A stretch of 64,000 bases of DNA from Chitinophaga sp. CB10 (GTDB lineage: Bacteria; Bacteroidota; Bacteroidia; Chitinophagales; Chitinophagaceae). Shown here piece after piece: positions 33,668 to 45,456 of this stretch; position 1 is the first letter of the stretch; the number at the start of each line of letters is the position of its first letter. The notes beneath the pieces are model-generated. The model searched no databases. It worked only from the letters and a program-made list of their open reading frames with translations, and was not told where the DNA came from. The stretch is taken from assembly GCA_001870995.2 (NCBI GenBank), contig MLAV02000003.1:62001-126000 (forward strand), given 5' to 3'. Position numbers and translations under genes: made by a program.

Positions 33668-36600
33668 ATGCACGGCATGGCCCTGGATCCGAATCAACAG
33701 CAGCAACGCTTCGAGGAATATTACAGCAGGTTAAATCATCGGCAGCGGGAAGCGGTAGATCATACGGAGGGTCCGGTAATGGTAATTGCCGGACCGGGAA
33801 CTGGGAAAACCCAGATCCTGGCCTCCCGCATCGGTAAGATTTTACGGGATACCGACTTCATGCCGCAGAACATCCTTTGCCTCACTTATACGGATGCCGG
33901 CACCGTGGCCATGCGCAAGCGTTTGATCGATTTCATAGGGCCGGATGCCTATCGCGTACATATCCATACCTTCCACTCCTTTTGCAATGAAGTTATACAG
34001 GATAACCTCAGCCTGTTCGATAAAACAGTGCTGGACCCCATCTCCGACCTGGAAAAAATTCAGCTGCTCAAAAAGCTGATCGACGGCTTTTCCCGGGATA
34101 ACCCGCTGAAGCGCTACCGGGGCGATGTGTACTTTGACATAAAGAACCTGGCCCACCTTTTTTCTACCATGAAAAGGGAAGGATGGACCGTTCCGTATAT
34201 CCGTGAACGTATTGCCGCCTATGTCGAAAGTTTGCCGCAACGGGAGGAGTTCATCAGCAAAAAGACCACCGGCCCGTATAAAAAAGGGGATATCCGGACA
34301 GACAGGATTGAAAAGGAACGGGAGAAAATGGCCCGGCTGCAGGCCGCAGTAGAGCAGTTCGACGTGTTTCAGCAGCTGATGCTGAACGCCAACCGGTACG
34401 ACTTCGACGATATGATCACCTGGGTGATCCGCGCGTTTGAAACCCACCCTCACCTGCTGGCCGATTACAAGGAACGCTTCCAGTACATCCTGGTGGATGA
34501 ATACCAGGATACCAGCGGCTCGCAGAACAAACTCTTACAACAGCTGATCAAAGGGGAAGAACAGCCCAACGTATTTGTTGTGGGCGACGATGATCAGTCC
34601 ATATACCGCTTCCAGGGCGCCAACGTGGAAAACATGCTGGTATTTGCCAACGATTTTGCCCATACGCTCCGCACCATCGTACTCACGGAAAACTACCGCT
34701 CCGTACAGCCCATCCTCGATACGGCCATGGCGCTGATCGAACATAACGGCTCTTCCAGGCTGGTGAACCAGCTGGAAGGGCTGAGCAAAAAACTGGTGGC
34801 CAGCAATCGCCTGCTGAAAGAACTGCGGATACCTCCCCTTATCCGGGTGTATCAGACGCCCAGGGATGAGATGGCGGACATCACCCTGCGCTGCGCACAG
34901 CTGATCGAAGCCGGTACTGCCCCCGGCCGCATCGCCGTTATCTACCGGGAAAACCGCTACGGGCAAGAACTGGCGGAATATTTCCGCTTAAAGGGGCTGC
35001 CGGCATACTCCAAAAAGAATGTCAACTTATTCCATATCCCTTTTGCCCGCAATGTGCTGAACCTGCTGCGCTACATTGCCGCCGAGATGGACACGCCGTA
35101 CAGCGGCGATGGCCTGCTGTTCGAAATCATGCACTACGATTTTTACAACATCTCTCCTTTGGAGGCGGCTAAGGTCAGCATCCGGGTGGCGGAAAAGGGG
35201 TATAGCGAAAAAACCTCCATCCGCGCGTTCTTGCAGGATTGGCAGCATACCCGCAACCGTACGCTGTTTTCGGAAGCGCCGGACGATGAGCTGATGAAGC
35301 TGGGCCAACTGCTGGAAAAGTGGATCGGCCAGGCTTATAATCTCACCCTGCAACAACTTTTTGCTTCCATCATTGGCGAAGGCGGCGTATTGAACTACGT
35401 CATGGCCTCCAACGAAAAAGGCTGGCTGATGAAGGTATTGCAAACGCTGTTGGACTTCATCAGGGACGAAACCCGCCGCAATCCTGACCTCACGCTGATT
35501 GAGCTGATGGAAACAGTGGACCTGATGGAAGCCAACCATATTCCCATCGAACTGGTGCAGGTGTCCGGCAGCGATAAAGGGATCAACCTGGTCACTGCCC
35601 ACGGCTCCAAAGGCCTGGAATTTGAACATGTATTTTTGGCGGGTGTTAATGCTCATATCTGGGAGAAGAAAAAGGCCGCTCCGGCCGGTTTCCCGTTGCC
35701 GGATACGGTTTTCGACACCCACCACACGACGGACGAGGAAGCGGAACTGCGTCGGTTATTCTATGTGGCTATCACCAGGGCGGAAAAGCATCTTTACATC
35801 AGCTACCCGGAGCACCGGCAGGATGGCAAACCGCTTGAACCCAGCCGGTTTATTACGGAAATCAGGGAGGCAATGCCACTGCCGGCAGATCATATTACCC
35901 TGCATGAAAATGCAGGGTTTGAATTTGACGCATTGCAGTACAGGCCGCGCCTCTCCCCCGAAATCCCGCCGGCGGACCATGGCTTCATTGACGGGCTGCT
36001 GAGCAGCTTTACCATGAACGTAACGGCGCTGAACAATTACCTGAACTGCCCGCTCAGTTTCTTTTACAAAAGCCTGGTGAAGGTGCCCGCCGGCCGTTCC
36101 GAAAGCACGGAATTTGGCGCAGCGGTTCACTACGCGGTGGAAAAGCTCTTCAAAAAAATGCAGGAGAACAATAACACGTTCCCTTCCTGCGAAGCGTTCA
36201 TCGGGGACTTTAAATGGAGCATGCTGCGCAACCGGGAATGCTTTACCAGGGAGTCGTTTGAGCGGCGCATGGAGTACGGCATTGAAATACTGACCAACTA
36301 TTACAAACAGTATGTTCATAGCTGGAATAAGATTGTAAGCGTGGAGCGCAACATCCGGAACGTGGTGGTCAACGGCGTGCCTATCAAGGGGAAAGTGGAT
36401 AAGCTGGAATTTGACGGCAATAACATCAACGTGGTGGACTATAAAACGGGCGACTATGAAAAGGCGAAAAAGGACTACAGGAAGTTTGACCGGCCCAATG
36501 AGCAATCGCCCGATGGAGGCGATTACTGGCGGCAGGCCGTGTTTTATAAGCTGCTGCTGGACAATTACCGGCCCAGGAGCTGGAATGTGGTGAGTACTGA

Positions 36601-36832
36601 ATTTGATTTCATTGAGCCGGATAAGCAGCAGGCGTACCACAAGGAAAAAGTGGTGATCACCCCGGAGGACCTCACCACCGTCTCCCGGCAGATTGCCACT
36701 ACCTGGGCCAAAATACAGGAGAAAGATTTTTATACCGGCTGCGGGAAGCCGGATTGCCCATGGTGTAATTTTGTGAAAGACAATAAGTTATACATTTCTC
36801 TACATACCCTGGAAGAAGAACCCGAAATATAA
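33668..36832 (+). CDS. UvrD/PcrA-like helicase fused to PD-(D/E)XK nuclease
   Basis: A 1,054-residue superfamily 1A helicase with a C-terminal nuclease, resembling AddA/AddB-type fused proteins in recombination repair. Helicase motifs include Walker A GPGTGKT (42-48), YILVDEYQDTSGSQ, VVGDDDQSIYRFQGAN, ENYRS, TAHGSKGLEFEHVFLAG and LFYVAITRAEKHLY. The nuclease part has GKVDKLEFDG and NVVDYKTGDY (catalytic Asp, Asp and Lys). Cysteines in LNCPLSFFY and the terminal GCGKPDCPWC match the iron-sulfur staple of AddB-like nucleases. It probably resects broken DNA ends. The ATG at 33668 (MHGMALD) is chosen because the -7 box overlaps the upstream TTG. Confidence 0.92.
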   Translation: MHGMALDPNQQQQRFEEYYSRLNHRQREAVDHTEGPVMVIAGPGTGKTQILASRIGKILRDTDFMPQNILCLTYTDAGTVAMRKRLIDFIGPDAYRVHIHTFHSFCNEVIQDNLSLFDKTVLDPISDLEKIQLLKKLIDGFSRDNPLKRYRGDVYFDIKNLAHLFSTMKREGWTVPYIRERIAAYVESLPQREEFISKKTTGPYKKGDIRTDRIEKEREKMARLQAAVEQFDVFQQLMLNANRYDFDDMITWVIRAFETHPHLLADYKERFQYILVDEYQDTSGSQNKLLQQLIKGEEQPNVFVVGDDDQSIYRFQGANVENMLVFANDFAHTLRTIVLTENYRSVQPILDTAMALIEHNGSSRLVNQLEGLSKKLVASNRLLKELRIPPLIRVYQTPRDEMADITLRCAQLIEAGTAPGRIAVIYRENRYGQELAEYFRLKGLPAYSKKNVNLFHIPFARNVLNLLRYIAAEMDTPYSGDGLLFEIMHYDFYNISPLEAAKVSIRVAEKGYSEKTSIRAFLQDWQHTRNRTLFSEAPDDELMKLGQLLEKWIGQAYNLTLQQLFASIIGEGGVLNYVMASNEKGWLMKVLQTLLDFIRDETRRNPDLTLIELMETVDLMEANHIPIELVQVSGSDKGINLVTAHGSKGLEFEHVFLAGVNAHIWEKKKAAPAGFPLPDTVFDTHHTTDEEAELRRLFYVAITRAEKHLYISYPEHRQDGKPLEPSRFITEIREAMPLPADHITLHENAGFEFDALQYRPRLSPEIPPADHGFIDGLLSSFTMNVTALNNYLNCPLSFFYKSLVKVPAGRSESTEFGAAVHYAVEKLFKKMQENNNTFPSCEAFIGDFKWSMLRNRECFTRESFERRMEYGIEILTNYYKQYVHSWNKIVSVERNIRNVVVNGVPIKGKVDKLEFDGNNINVVDYKTGDYEKAKKDYRKFDRPNEQSPDGGDYWRQAVFYKLLLDNYRPRSWNVVSTEFDFIEPDKQQAYHKEKVVITPEDLTTVSRQIATTWAKIQEKDFYTGCGKPDCPWCNFVKDNKLYISLHTLEEEPEI

Positions 36833-36854
36833 TAGCCGCTTTCGACTCATTTCG

Positions 36855-36862
36855 TAAGTTTG
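36855..36862 (+). promoter_or_regulatory. -7 box before the Ig-like lipoprotein gene
   Basis: TAAGTTTG lies 18 bases before the ATG at 36881. No -33 TTG is at the usual distance. Confidence 0.4.
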
Positions 36863-36880
36863 CCAAATATTCTAACATTC

Positions 36881-38359
36881 ATGAATCAACAATTCAGGAG
36901 CTGGACTTTCTGGCTGATATTTATACCGGTAGCGATTATCTTTTTTTCACGATGCGCCAATATAGTGCCGCCTGGCGGTGGCCCGCGGGATACCCTGCCG
37001 CCGGTGCTGTTACAGGCGCGCCCGGCGGATTCGACCCTGCACTTTAAGGGGCAGAAGATCCAGTTTGTGTTTGACGAGTATGTGGAGCTGGACAACATTA
37101 ACGATAAGCTGATCGTATCCCCTACCCTGAAGCGCCAGCCTGTGGCCACGGCCAAGCTGAGAACCGTGACCATCACGTTTAAGGATACACTGAAACCCAA
37201 TACGACCTATACATTCAATTTTGCCGATGGGGTGCGCGATATCAATGAGCGGAACCCGATCCCGGATTTCCAGTACGTGGTATCTACCGGCGATTACCTG
37301 GATAGCTTGCAGATCACCGGCCGCATCATCAATGCGGAGAACGGGACGCTGGACAGTAGCGTATCTGTTTTGCTGTATCATGCCGACAGTCCGGATTCCA
37401 TCGTGAGCAAGGAAAAGCCGTTGTATTACGCCAAGAGCAAGAGCGATGGCTCGTACCGGTTCAAGAACCTGGCGCCGGGCTCCTATAAAATATTTGCCAT
37501 TAAGGAAGAAGACAAGGACCTTATGTACAGCTCCGAGTCGGAGCTGATTGCCTTTATTGAGAAACCCATTGTGATCACGGAAAAGAACATCGGCGATGTG
37601 AACCTGCTGCTGTTTATGGAAAACGACAGTACGGTAAAGAAGGTCAATCCGCTGGATTCCCTGGATGTGCCCGAGCCGGTGGAAGAAACGGAGAAGGAAA
37701 GGGAAGAGCGGAGGAAAAAACTGCCTAAACTGGCTGCCACCGCCAAACTGGAAAACAACAAACAGGAGCTGCCGCAGCCTTTACGGATAGATTTCAACCA
37801 GCCATTGCGGATGATTGACAGCAACCGGATACAGTTGTTCCAGGATTCCACCCGGGAGCAGGTGACGTATCATTCGCAGCTGGACAGTAACCGAACCAGC
37901 TGGGTGCTGCATTACCCCTGGAAGGAGAACACGCCTTACCAGCTGATTATTCCGAAGGATGCGGTGAGAGATACTTCCAACCAGGCTTTGCTGAAACCGG
38001 ATACGGTGAACTTCACGACGAAAAAGCTGGTGGAATATTCCATCTTCAAGGCGGACCTCGTGGTGAGCGACAGTACCCGCGAAGCGATTGGCGACAGCAC
38101 CATGCATTTTGTGATACAGCTGGTGCAGGATAAAACCATCCGGTATTCCGGTACGGCGGTAAATGGTAAGTGGACGCAGGAGCTGATTACGCCGGGCGAG
38201 TACTCGGTGAGGGTACTCCTGGATGCCAACAACAATGGTAAATGGGACCGCGGCAGTTACTTCACTCCGCCTAAGCGGCAGCCTGAGCGCGTGATCCTGC
38301 TGCCGGATAAATACAACCTGAAAGCGGGCTGGAACAATATAAAAACACTGAAAATTTAG
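36881..38359 (+). CDS. Ig-like domain lipoprotein (Bacteroidota CANxVPPxGGPxD type)
   Basis: A 492-residue envelope protein. The N-terminal hydrophobic segment ends in FFSRC, followed directly by ANIVPPGGGPRDTLPP, a signature of a conserved Bacteroidota lipoprotein family. It is followed by an SbsA-like Ig-like domain (KGQKIQFVFDEYVELDN, FKDTLKPNTTYTFNFADGVRD), a prealbumin-like or carboxypeptidase-regulatory-like domain (DGSYRFKNLAPGSYKIFAIKE) and a second similar region with DANNNGKWDRG. Function unknown; probably structural or assembly-related. The ATG at 36881 is preferred because a TTG at 36860 overlaps the -7 box. recR follows after 27 bases. Confidence 0.8.
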   Translation: MNQQFRSWTFWLIFIPVAIIFFSRCANIVPPGGGPRDTLPPVLLQARPADSTLHFKGQKIQFVFDEYVELDNINDKLIVSPTLKRQPVATAKLRTVTITFKDTLKPNTTYTFNFADGVRDINERNPIPDFQYVVSTGDYLDSLQITGRIINAENGTLDSSVSVLLYHADSPDSIVSKEKPLYYAKSKSDGSYRFKNLAPGSYKIFAIKEEDKDLMYSSESELIAFIEKPIVITEKNIGDVNLLLFMENDSTVKKVNPLDSLDVPEPVEETEKEREERRKKLPKLAATAKLENNKQELPQPLRIDFNQPLRMIDSNRIQLFQDSTREQVTYHSQLDSNRTSWVLHYPWKENTPYQLIIPKDAVRDTSNQALLKPDTVNFTTKKLVEYSIFKADLVVSDSTREAIGDSTMHFVIQLVQDKTIRYSGTAVNGKWTQELITPGEYSVRVLLDANNNGKWDRGSYFTPPKRQPERVILLPDKYNLKAGWNNIKTLKI

Positions 38360-38386
38360 GCATACAGGATTTGCTACCTTTGTGAT

Positions 38387-39007
38387 ATGGTATTTTCATC
38401 TGCACTTATAGAGAATGCGGTCAACGAGTTTTCCAGGCTTCCGGGCATTGGGAAAAAGACTGCGCTGCGGCTGGTGCTGCACCTGCTGAAGCAGGAGCCG
38501 GCACAGGTACAGCAGTTTAGTGATGCGATAGCAAGAATGCGGGAGCAGATCAGGTTTTGCAAGGATTGCCACAACGTGTCCGACGAGGATACGTGTAGCA
38601 TCTGCATCAGCCACTCCCGTAACAAACAGGTGGTATGTGTGGTGGAAAGCATCCGCGATGTGATGGCCATAGAAAACACCCAGCAATACAACGGCCTCTA
38701 CCATGTATTGGGCGGTATTATTTCGCCTTTGGATGGCGTGGGCCCCGATCAGCTGAATATCCATTCCCTCGTGGAGCGGGTACAGCAGAAGGGCGTAACG
38801 GAAGTGATCATGGCGCTAAATCCTACCATTGAAGGGGATACGACGATTTATTACCTCAGCAGGCGCCTGAAGGAGCTGCCGGTGAAGATTACTACAATTG
38901 CCCGTGGTATTGCGTTTGGCGGGGAGTTGGAATATGCCGATGAGATGACGCTGGCCAGGTCCATTTCCAACAGGCTGCCTTTGGAAAGCTATGTACAACA
39001 GAAATAG
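38387..39007 (+). CDS. recR: Recombination mediator RecR
   Basis: A 206-residue RecR that, with RecO (and RecF), loads RecA on gapped DNA. The helix-hairpin-helix region is FSRLPGIGKKTALRLVLHLL (about 15-34), the zinc finger is CKDCHNVSDEDTCSIC (four Cys), and the Toprim domain begins at VCVVESIRDVMAIE with GVGPDQLN later. Length and motifs are typical. The neighbour is the Ig-like lipoprotein gene; the usual dnaX-ybaB context is absent. Just downstream a GC-rich hairpin acts as terminator. Confidence 0.97.
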   Translation: MVFSSALIENAVNEFSRLPGIGKKTALRLVLHLLKQEPAQVQQFSDAIARMREQIRFCKDCHNVSDEDTCSICISHSRNKQVVCVVESIRDVMAIENTQQYNGLYHVLGGIISPLDGVGPDQLNIHSLVERVQQKGVTEVIMALNPTIEGDTTIYYLSRRLKELPVKITTIARGIAFGGELEYADEMTLARSISNRLPLESYVQQK

Positions 39008-39062
39008 TTTTTTATTTTTTTGGGGGAGATATTAGCGCTGCTGCGCAAACCTTCCCGGCACG

Positions 39063-39095
39063 GCCCGCGGCGCTCCTGGCATCGCGGGCTGTTTT
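39063..39095 (+). terminator. Terminator of recR
   Basis: GCCCGCG (39063-39069) pairs with CGCGGGC (39083-39089), followed by TGTTTT. Confidence 0.65.
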
Positions 39096-39104
39096 GCAAA
39101 TGCC

Positions 39105-39138
39105 GCGAAAAAAAATACGGGTGCTGAATAGCACCCGT
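39105..39138 (-). terminator. Terminator of the small minus-strand gene
   Basis: A perfect 9-bp stem ACGGGTGCT (39117-39125) / AGCACCCGT (39130-39138) is followed on the minus strand by ATTTTTTTT. Confidence 0.85.
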
Positions 39139-39176
39139 CTTCGTTTAACCTGTAATTCCACGTTATGAAAATCATG

Positions 39177-39389
39177 TCAGGGTTGGCTTTCGCGCAGCCC
39201 TTCAAATATTTTATGGTTGGTCACTGATTGATCCTGTTCCTTTAACTCTTTCCAGCGCTGCATTTCAAACTTGTTAAGGAAACATACCTTAAATACTTCC
39301 TGCTGGTTGGAGGAGAGTTCCGCTACTGGCTGCAACCCCAACCTTGCCAGGTGTTCACGGAGTGTATGGATATGCTGAGATATCGTCAT
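39177..39389 (-). CDS. Small protein of unknown function
   Basis: A 70-residue soluble protein, mostly helical and charged (MTISQHIHTLREHLARLGL, then LSSNQQEVFKVCFLNKFEMQRW). No family recognised and no signal peptide. The frame is open to 39434, but the ATG at 39389 gives a compact protein. A strong terminator 38 bases past the stop, on the right strand, supports it as a real gene. Confidence 0.6.
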   Translation of the reverse strand: MTISQHIHTLREHLARLGLQPVAELSSNQQEVFKVCFLNKFEMQRWKELKEQDQSVTNHKIFEGLRESQP

Positions 39390-39783
39390 GATTGGTTCAG
39401 TTTTGTTGTAATAGATAAATAAAGCGAATGACAATTAGAAGAGTTAGAGGCAGATACATCGGGCCGCCGGGTAGCAGCGGAAGCCTGACTGGTGGGGAGC
39501 CACGGCTGAATATTGCATTGTCTTTAAACTATCGTGTTGCATGATGCTTGATTATTACCCTACAAATATAGTAGACTTTATAGACTATTTCCAAATTTTA
39601 CTCCATAAAATAGACAAAATCTATATCTGGCGATGTAGATATAACCACCCTTAAGTGCCGCCGCAGGGCCTGGAAAACCGGGATAATAGTAAGGAATATA
39701 GTATATTTGCAAGGATATACAGGGTGGATTTGTTTATTGTTCCCCTGGTATTTTAACAGTAACTAATAAACACCAATTGAGCC
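39390..39783. other. Intergenic region before metH with AT-rich dyads
   Basis: About 390 bases with no gene. The stretch 39561-39640 has repeated TAGAC/TCTAT elements (TAGACTTTATAGACTAT; ATAGACAAAATCTATAT). The 68-base metH leader contains TGTTTATT and AATAAACA, which can pair, and CAGGG pairing with CCCTG. I cannot match it to a known SAM or cobalamin riboswitch by eye. Confidence 0.5.
39702..39709 (+). promoter_or_regulatory. -7 box of the metH operon
   Basis: TATATTTG at 39702-39709, predicting an RNA start near 39716 and a leader of about 68 bases. No suitable TTG at -33. Confidence 0.5.
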
Positions 39784-40800
39784 ATGAAATCTTTACAAGA
39801 CTGTGCTGATGAGCGCGTACTCATCATCGATGGTGCAATGGGCACCATGATCCAGCGATACAAACTGACCGAAGCAGATTACAGAGGCGCCCGGTTTGCA
39901 GACTATCCCAGCGACCTTAAAGGGAACAATGACCTTCTCAACCTCACCCAGCCGCAGATCATAGAAGCCATTCACAAAGAATACCTCGAAGCGGGTGCGG
40001 ATATTATTGAAACCAATACCTTCAGCTGTACTTCCATTGCCATGGCGGATTACGACATGCAGGAACTGGCCTATGAGCTGAATGTGGCAGGCGCCCGTAT
40101 CGCTAAAAAAGCGGCGGAAGAGTACACGGCCAAAAACCCGGATAAGCCGCGGTTTGTAGCCGGCGCTATCGGGCCTTTAAATAAAACCTTGTCCTTGTCG
40201 CCGGATGTTAACAATCCTGGTTACAGGTCCGTTACCTTCGACGAGGTGGTAGCCGCCTACGAAGAGCAGATCAAAGGGCTCTCAGACGGCGGGGTGGACA
40301 TCCTCCTGATCGAAACCATTTTTGATACGCTGAATTGTAAAGCGGCCATCTTCGCCATCAAAAAATACTTCCGTGAAAGCGGCAAGCCTGAGCTGCCGAT
40401 CATGATATCCGGTACTATTACGGATGCATCCGGTCGTACCCTCAGCGGTCAGACCCTCGAGGCATTCTACATTTCCGTGATGCACGCCAATCCTTTCTCC
40501 GTAGGGCTTAACTGCGCCCTCGGCGGACAACAGATGCGCCCATATGTGGAAGAACTCTCCAACATCGCCAGCTGCAATGTAAGCTGCTATCCTAATGCCG
40601 GCTTACCTAACGCATTCGGGGAGTACGACGAACAACCGGAAGATACCGCCTGTATCATTGAAGACTTTGCCGCGTCAGGGTTCGTGAATATTGTTGGAGG
40701 ATGCTGCGGTACCACGCCGGATCATATCCGCCACATTGCTGAACATGTGAAAAATATCAAACCACGTCAACGGCCTGTCCTGACACATACGCTGGCATAG
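39784..40800 (+). CDS. metH: Cobalamin-dependent methionine synthase, homocysteine-binding subunit
   Basis: The first part of a two-gene methionine synthase, 338 residues. It is the homocysteine S-methyltransferase barrel, with the start LIIDGAMGTMIQRYKL and the zinc-binding cysteines Cys244 (GLNCALGG) and Cys307-Cys308 (GGCCGTTP) all present. It activates homocysteine to receive a methyl group from methylcobalamin carried on the protein encoded next. The gene ends in a proper stop and 33 bases separate it from the second gene, which starts with its own ATG, so this is a real split rather than a frameshift. Probably translated from one mRNA with the partner. Confidence 0.93.
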   Translation: MKSLQDCADERVLIIDGAMGTMIQRYKLTEADYRGARFADYPSDLKGNNDLLNLTQPQIIEAIHKEYLEAGADIIETNTFSCTSIAMADYDMQELAYELNVAGARIAKKAAEEYTAKNPDKPRFVAGAIGPLNKTLSLSPDVNNPGYRSVTFDEVVAAYEEQIKGLSDGGVDILLIETIFDTLNCKAAIFAIKKYFRESGKPELPIMISGTITDASGRTLSGQTLEAFYISVMHANPFSVGLNCALGGQQMRPYVEELSNIASCNVSCYPNAGLPNAFGEYDEQPEDTACIIEDFAASGFVNIVGGCCGTTPDHIRHIAEHVKNIKPRQRPVLTHTLA

Positions 40801-40833
40801 TCAACTTTTAATTCAATTCGACGACAAGTAACA

Positions 40834-43602
<2,769 letters not shown>

Positions 43603-43619
43603 AAGAAGTACAGTATATC

Positions 43620-44384
43620 ATGCGAATTGTTTCATATAATGTGAATGGCCTGAGGTCCGCTATGACCAAGGGTTTTACGGAATGGTTGCAGGAAGACCCG
43701 GCGGATATCATCTGCCTGCAGGAGATCAAAGCCAACAAGGATAATGTCGACTTTGCGCAGTTTGATAAACTGGGCTACGACCATTACTGGTTTTCCGCGC
43801 AGAAGAAGGGTTATAGCGGTGTGGCGGTGCTCACCCGCATTAAGCCGGACAGTGTGCAATACGGCAACGGCAACCTGCAAAGCGATGCGGAAGGCCGTTT
43901 TATCCGCCTGGATTTCGGGGACCTGACGCTGATCAATACCTATATCCCTTCCGGCACCAGCGGCGATGAGCGCCAGACCTACAAATACAGGTGGCTGGAC
44001 GAGTTTTTCGACTACCTGACGGAACTGCGTAAAACCCGCCCGAACCTCATTGTTTGCGGGGATTACAACATCTGTCACAAGCCGATCGACATCCATGACC
44101 CGGTGAGCAACAAGAACTCCACGGGCTTCCTGCCGGAAGAAAGAGCGTGGATGGATAAGCTCTTTGCCAGCGGTTTTGTGGATACTTTCCGGCATTTTAA
44201 TCCGGACCCGCACCAGTACAGCTGGTGGAGTTTCAGGGCCAATGCCAGGAATAACAATAAGGGGTGGAGAATCGATTATATCAACGTAACGGCGCCCCTG
44301 AAGGAGAAGCTGAAGCATGCAGCCATATACCAGCAGGTAAAGCACTCGGATCATTGTCCGGTGTACCTGGAGCTGGCCTTATAA
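43620..44384 (+). CDS. xth: Exodeoxyribonuclease III / AP endonuclease
   Basis: A 254-residue enzyme of the Xth/ExoA family that cleaves DNA 5' of abasic sites and trims 3' ends in base-excision repair. Diagnostic motifs are RIVSYNVNGLRSA, the metal ligand in CLQEIKA, NTYIPSG, CGDYNICH, RIDYINV and the catalytic SDHCPV at the end. It is typical in length and lies 17 bases after metH, possibly by read-through. The start is fixed by the conserved MRIVSYNVNG. Confidence 0.96.
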   Translation: MRIVSYNVNGLRSAMTKGFTEWLQEDPADIICLQEIKANKDNVDFAQFDKLGYDHYWFSAQKKGYSGVAVLTRIKPDSVQYGNGNLQSDAEGRFIRLDFGDLTLINTYIPSGTSGDERQTYKYRWLDEFFDYLTELRKTRPNLIVCGDYNICHKPIDIHDPVSNKNSTGFLPEERAWMDKLFASGFVDTFRHFNPDPHQYSWWSFRANARNNNKGWRIDYINVTAPLKEKLKHAAIYQQVKHSDHCPVYLELAL

Positions 44385-44419
44385 TATAAGGTGTCATTTC
44401 CAATACTTTTATCGCACAC

Positions 44420-44722
44420 ATGATCATCTACAATATTACTACGAAAGTGGCTACAGGCATACATCCGGAGTGGATGCACTGGATGCGTGAAGAGCAGATC
44501 CCCGCGATCCTGAATACGGGCCTTTTCCACGATTACCGCATGTGCCGGCTACTGGACCAGGACGACTCAGAGGGGCCTACCTATGCTATTCAGTACTTCA
44601 CGGATAGCATGGAGAACTACAATACCTTTATGGCAGAGCATTCCGGGGCTATAAGGCAACGCGGTTATGAGCTGTTCGGGGACCAGTTTATCGCCTTTGG
44701 AACGGTGATGCAGACCATTTAA
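44420..44722 (+). CDS. DUF4286 family protein
   Basis: A 100-residue cytosolic protein of a Bacteroidota-typical family of unknown function. The visible pattern MIIYNITTKV ... WMHWMREEQIPAILNTGLF ... YAIQYFTDSMENYNTFM resembles a small dimeric alpha/beta-barrel (ferredoxin-like) fold. It follows exonuclease III by 35 bases. No catalytic motif stands out. Confidence 0.85.
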   Translation: MIIYNITTKVATGIHPEWMHWMREEQIPAILNTGLFHDYRMCRLLDQDDSEGPTYAIQYFTDSMENYNTFMAEHSGAIRQRGYELFGDQFIAFGTVMQTI

Positions 44723-45038
44723 ATGGCGGCAAAAAGCTAAACTTATCCACAGGAAATCCACTGTTTTCACGGGCTTGGGACTTTGGTACAATAGTTGGAA
44801 ATCCTGCTGAACAATGCTAAAAAGAGCATCAAAGTAGCTACAGTACAGCGTTTTACGAAATTCATCATACAATTTAGCCTTAAGCGCCGCAAAGGGCAAT
44901 CTGCTGTAACCGTTACCTGTAGCGTTTTTCAGCCGATAAAAATTTGTATAAAAAAGTTGTAAAAAATTTGGTAATCTGATAAAACGCGCTATATTTGCTC
45001 ACATCAAACATTTTTTCACTAGTTAAATCTTACTAACT
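44723..45038. other. Intergenic region with one DnaA-box match before the HU gene
   Basis: About 315 bases. A perfect DnaA-box sequence TTATCCACA occurs at 44743-44751, but only once, and without an AT-rich unwinding element or an oriC context, so it is probably chance. The end of the region carries the HU promoter. Confidence 0.5.
44968..44997 (+). promoter_or_regulatory. Promoter of the HU gene
   Basis: TTG at 44968-44970 and TATATTTG at 44990-44997 are 19 bases apart, a good match to the phylum consensus. The RNA would start near 45004. Confidence 0.7.
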
Positions 45039-45308
45039 ATGAACAAAGCCGAATTAATCGACAAACTTGCCAAAGATGCTGGCATTACCAAAACCCAAGC
45101 TAACGAAGCGCTGGATTCTTTCACTAAAGCTGTTGCTGATACCCTGAAAAAAGGTGGTAAAGTAACCCTGGTTGGTTTCGGTACTTTCTCCGTTTCTAAA
45201 CGTGCTGCACGTAACGGTAGAAACCCACAAACTGGTCAGATCATCAAGATCAAAGCTAAGAAAGTTGCGAAATTCAAAGCTGGTAAAGCTCTGTCTGACA
45301 AGCTCTAA
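45039..45308 (+). CDS. HU-family nucleoid DNA-binding protein
   Basis: An 89-residue histone-like protein that bends and compacts DNA as a dimer. The sequence MNKAELIDKLAKDAG, the GFGTFSVSKRAARNGRNPQTG arm and the end KVAKFKAGKALSDKL are canonical HU. The GRNPQTG loop is the DNA-intercalating arm containing the key proline. It is a single gene with a strong promoter and terminator. Its own numbering among HU/IHF subunits cannot be told. Confidence 0.97.
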   Translation: MNKAELIDKLAKDAGITKTQANEALDSFTKAVADTLKKGGKVTLVGFGTFSVSKRAARNGRNPQTGQIIKIKAKKVAKFKAGKALSDKL

Positions 45309-45329
45309 TCAGTTAGCACAACTTATTCA

Positions 45330-45364
45330 AGCAAGGAACATCCCATGTTTCTTGCTTTTTTTTT
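45330..45364 (+). terminator. Terminator of the HU gene
   Basis: AGCAAGGAACA (45330-45340) pairs with TGTTTCTTGCT (45346-45356) with one wobble, followed by a run of Ts to 45364. Confidence 0.9.
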
Positions 45365-45456
45365 ATACAAAACTGCCGGCTGCATAGAATTTCGGCGAAT
45401 TGAATTAATTTGCAGCCGTTATCAACATCATATTAATAAACTACAAATCATTTGTT

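Noticed and set aside
39716..39783. SAM or cobalamin riboswitch before metH
   Set aside because: The leader is only about 68 bases and I cannot find the conserved core of either class; reported only as a possible structured leader.
44743..44751. DnaA box as a sign of a replication origin
   Set aside because: Only one intergenic copy (another TTATCCACA falls inside the gene at 15243-15620), no AT-rich unwinding region, and no dnaA, dnaN or origin-linked genes nearby.
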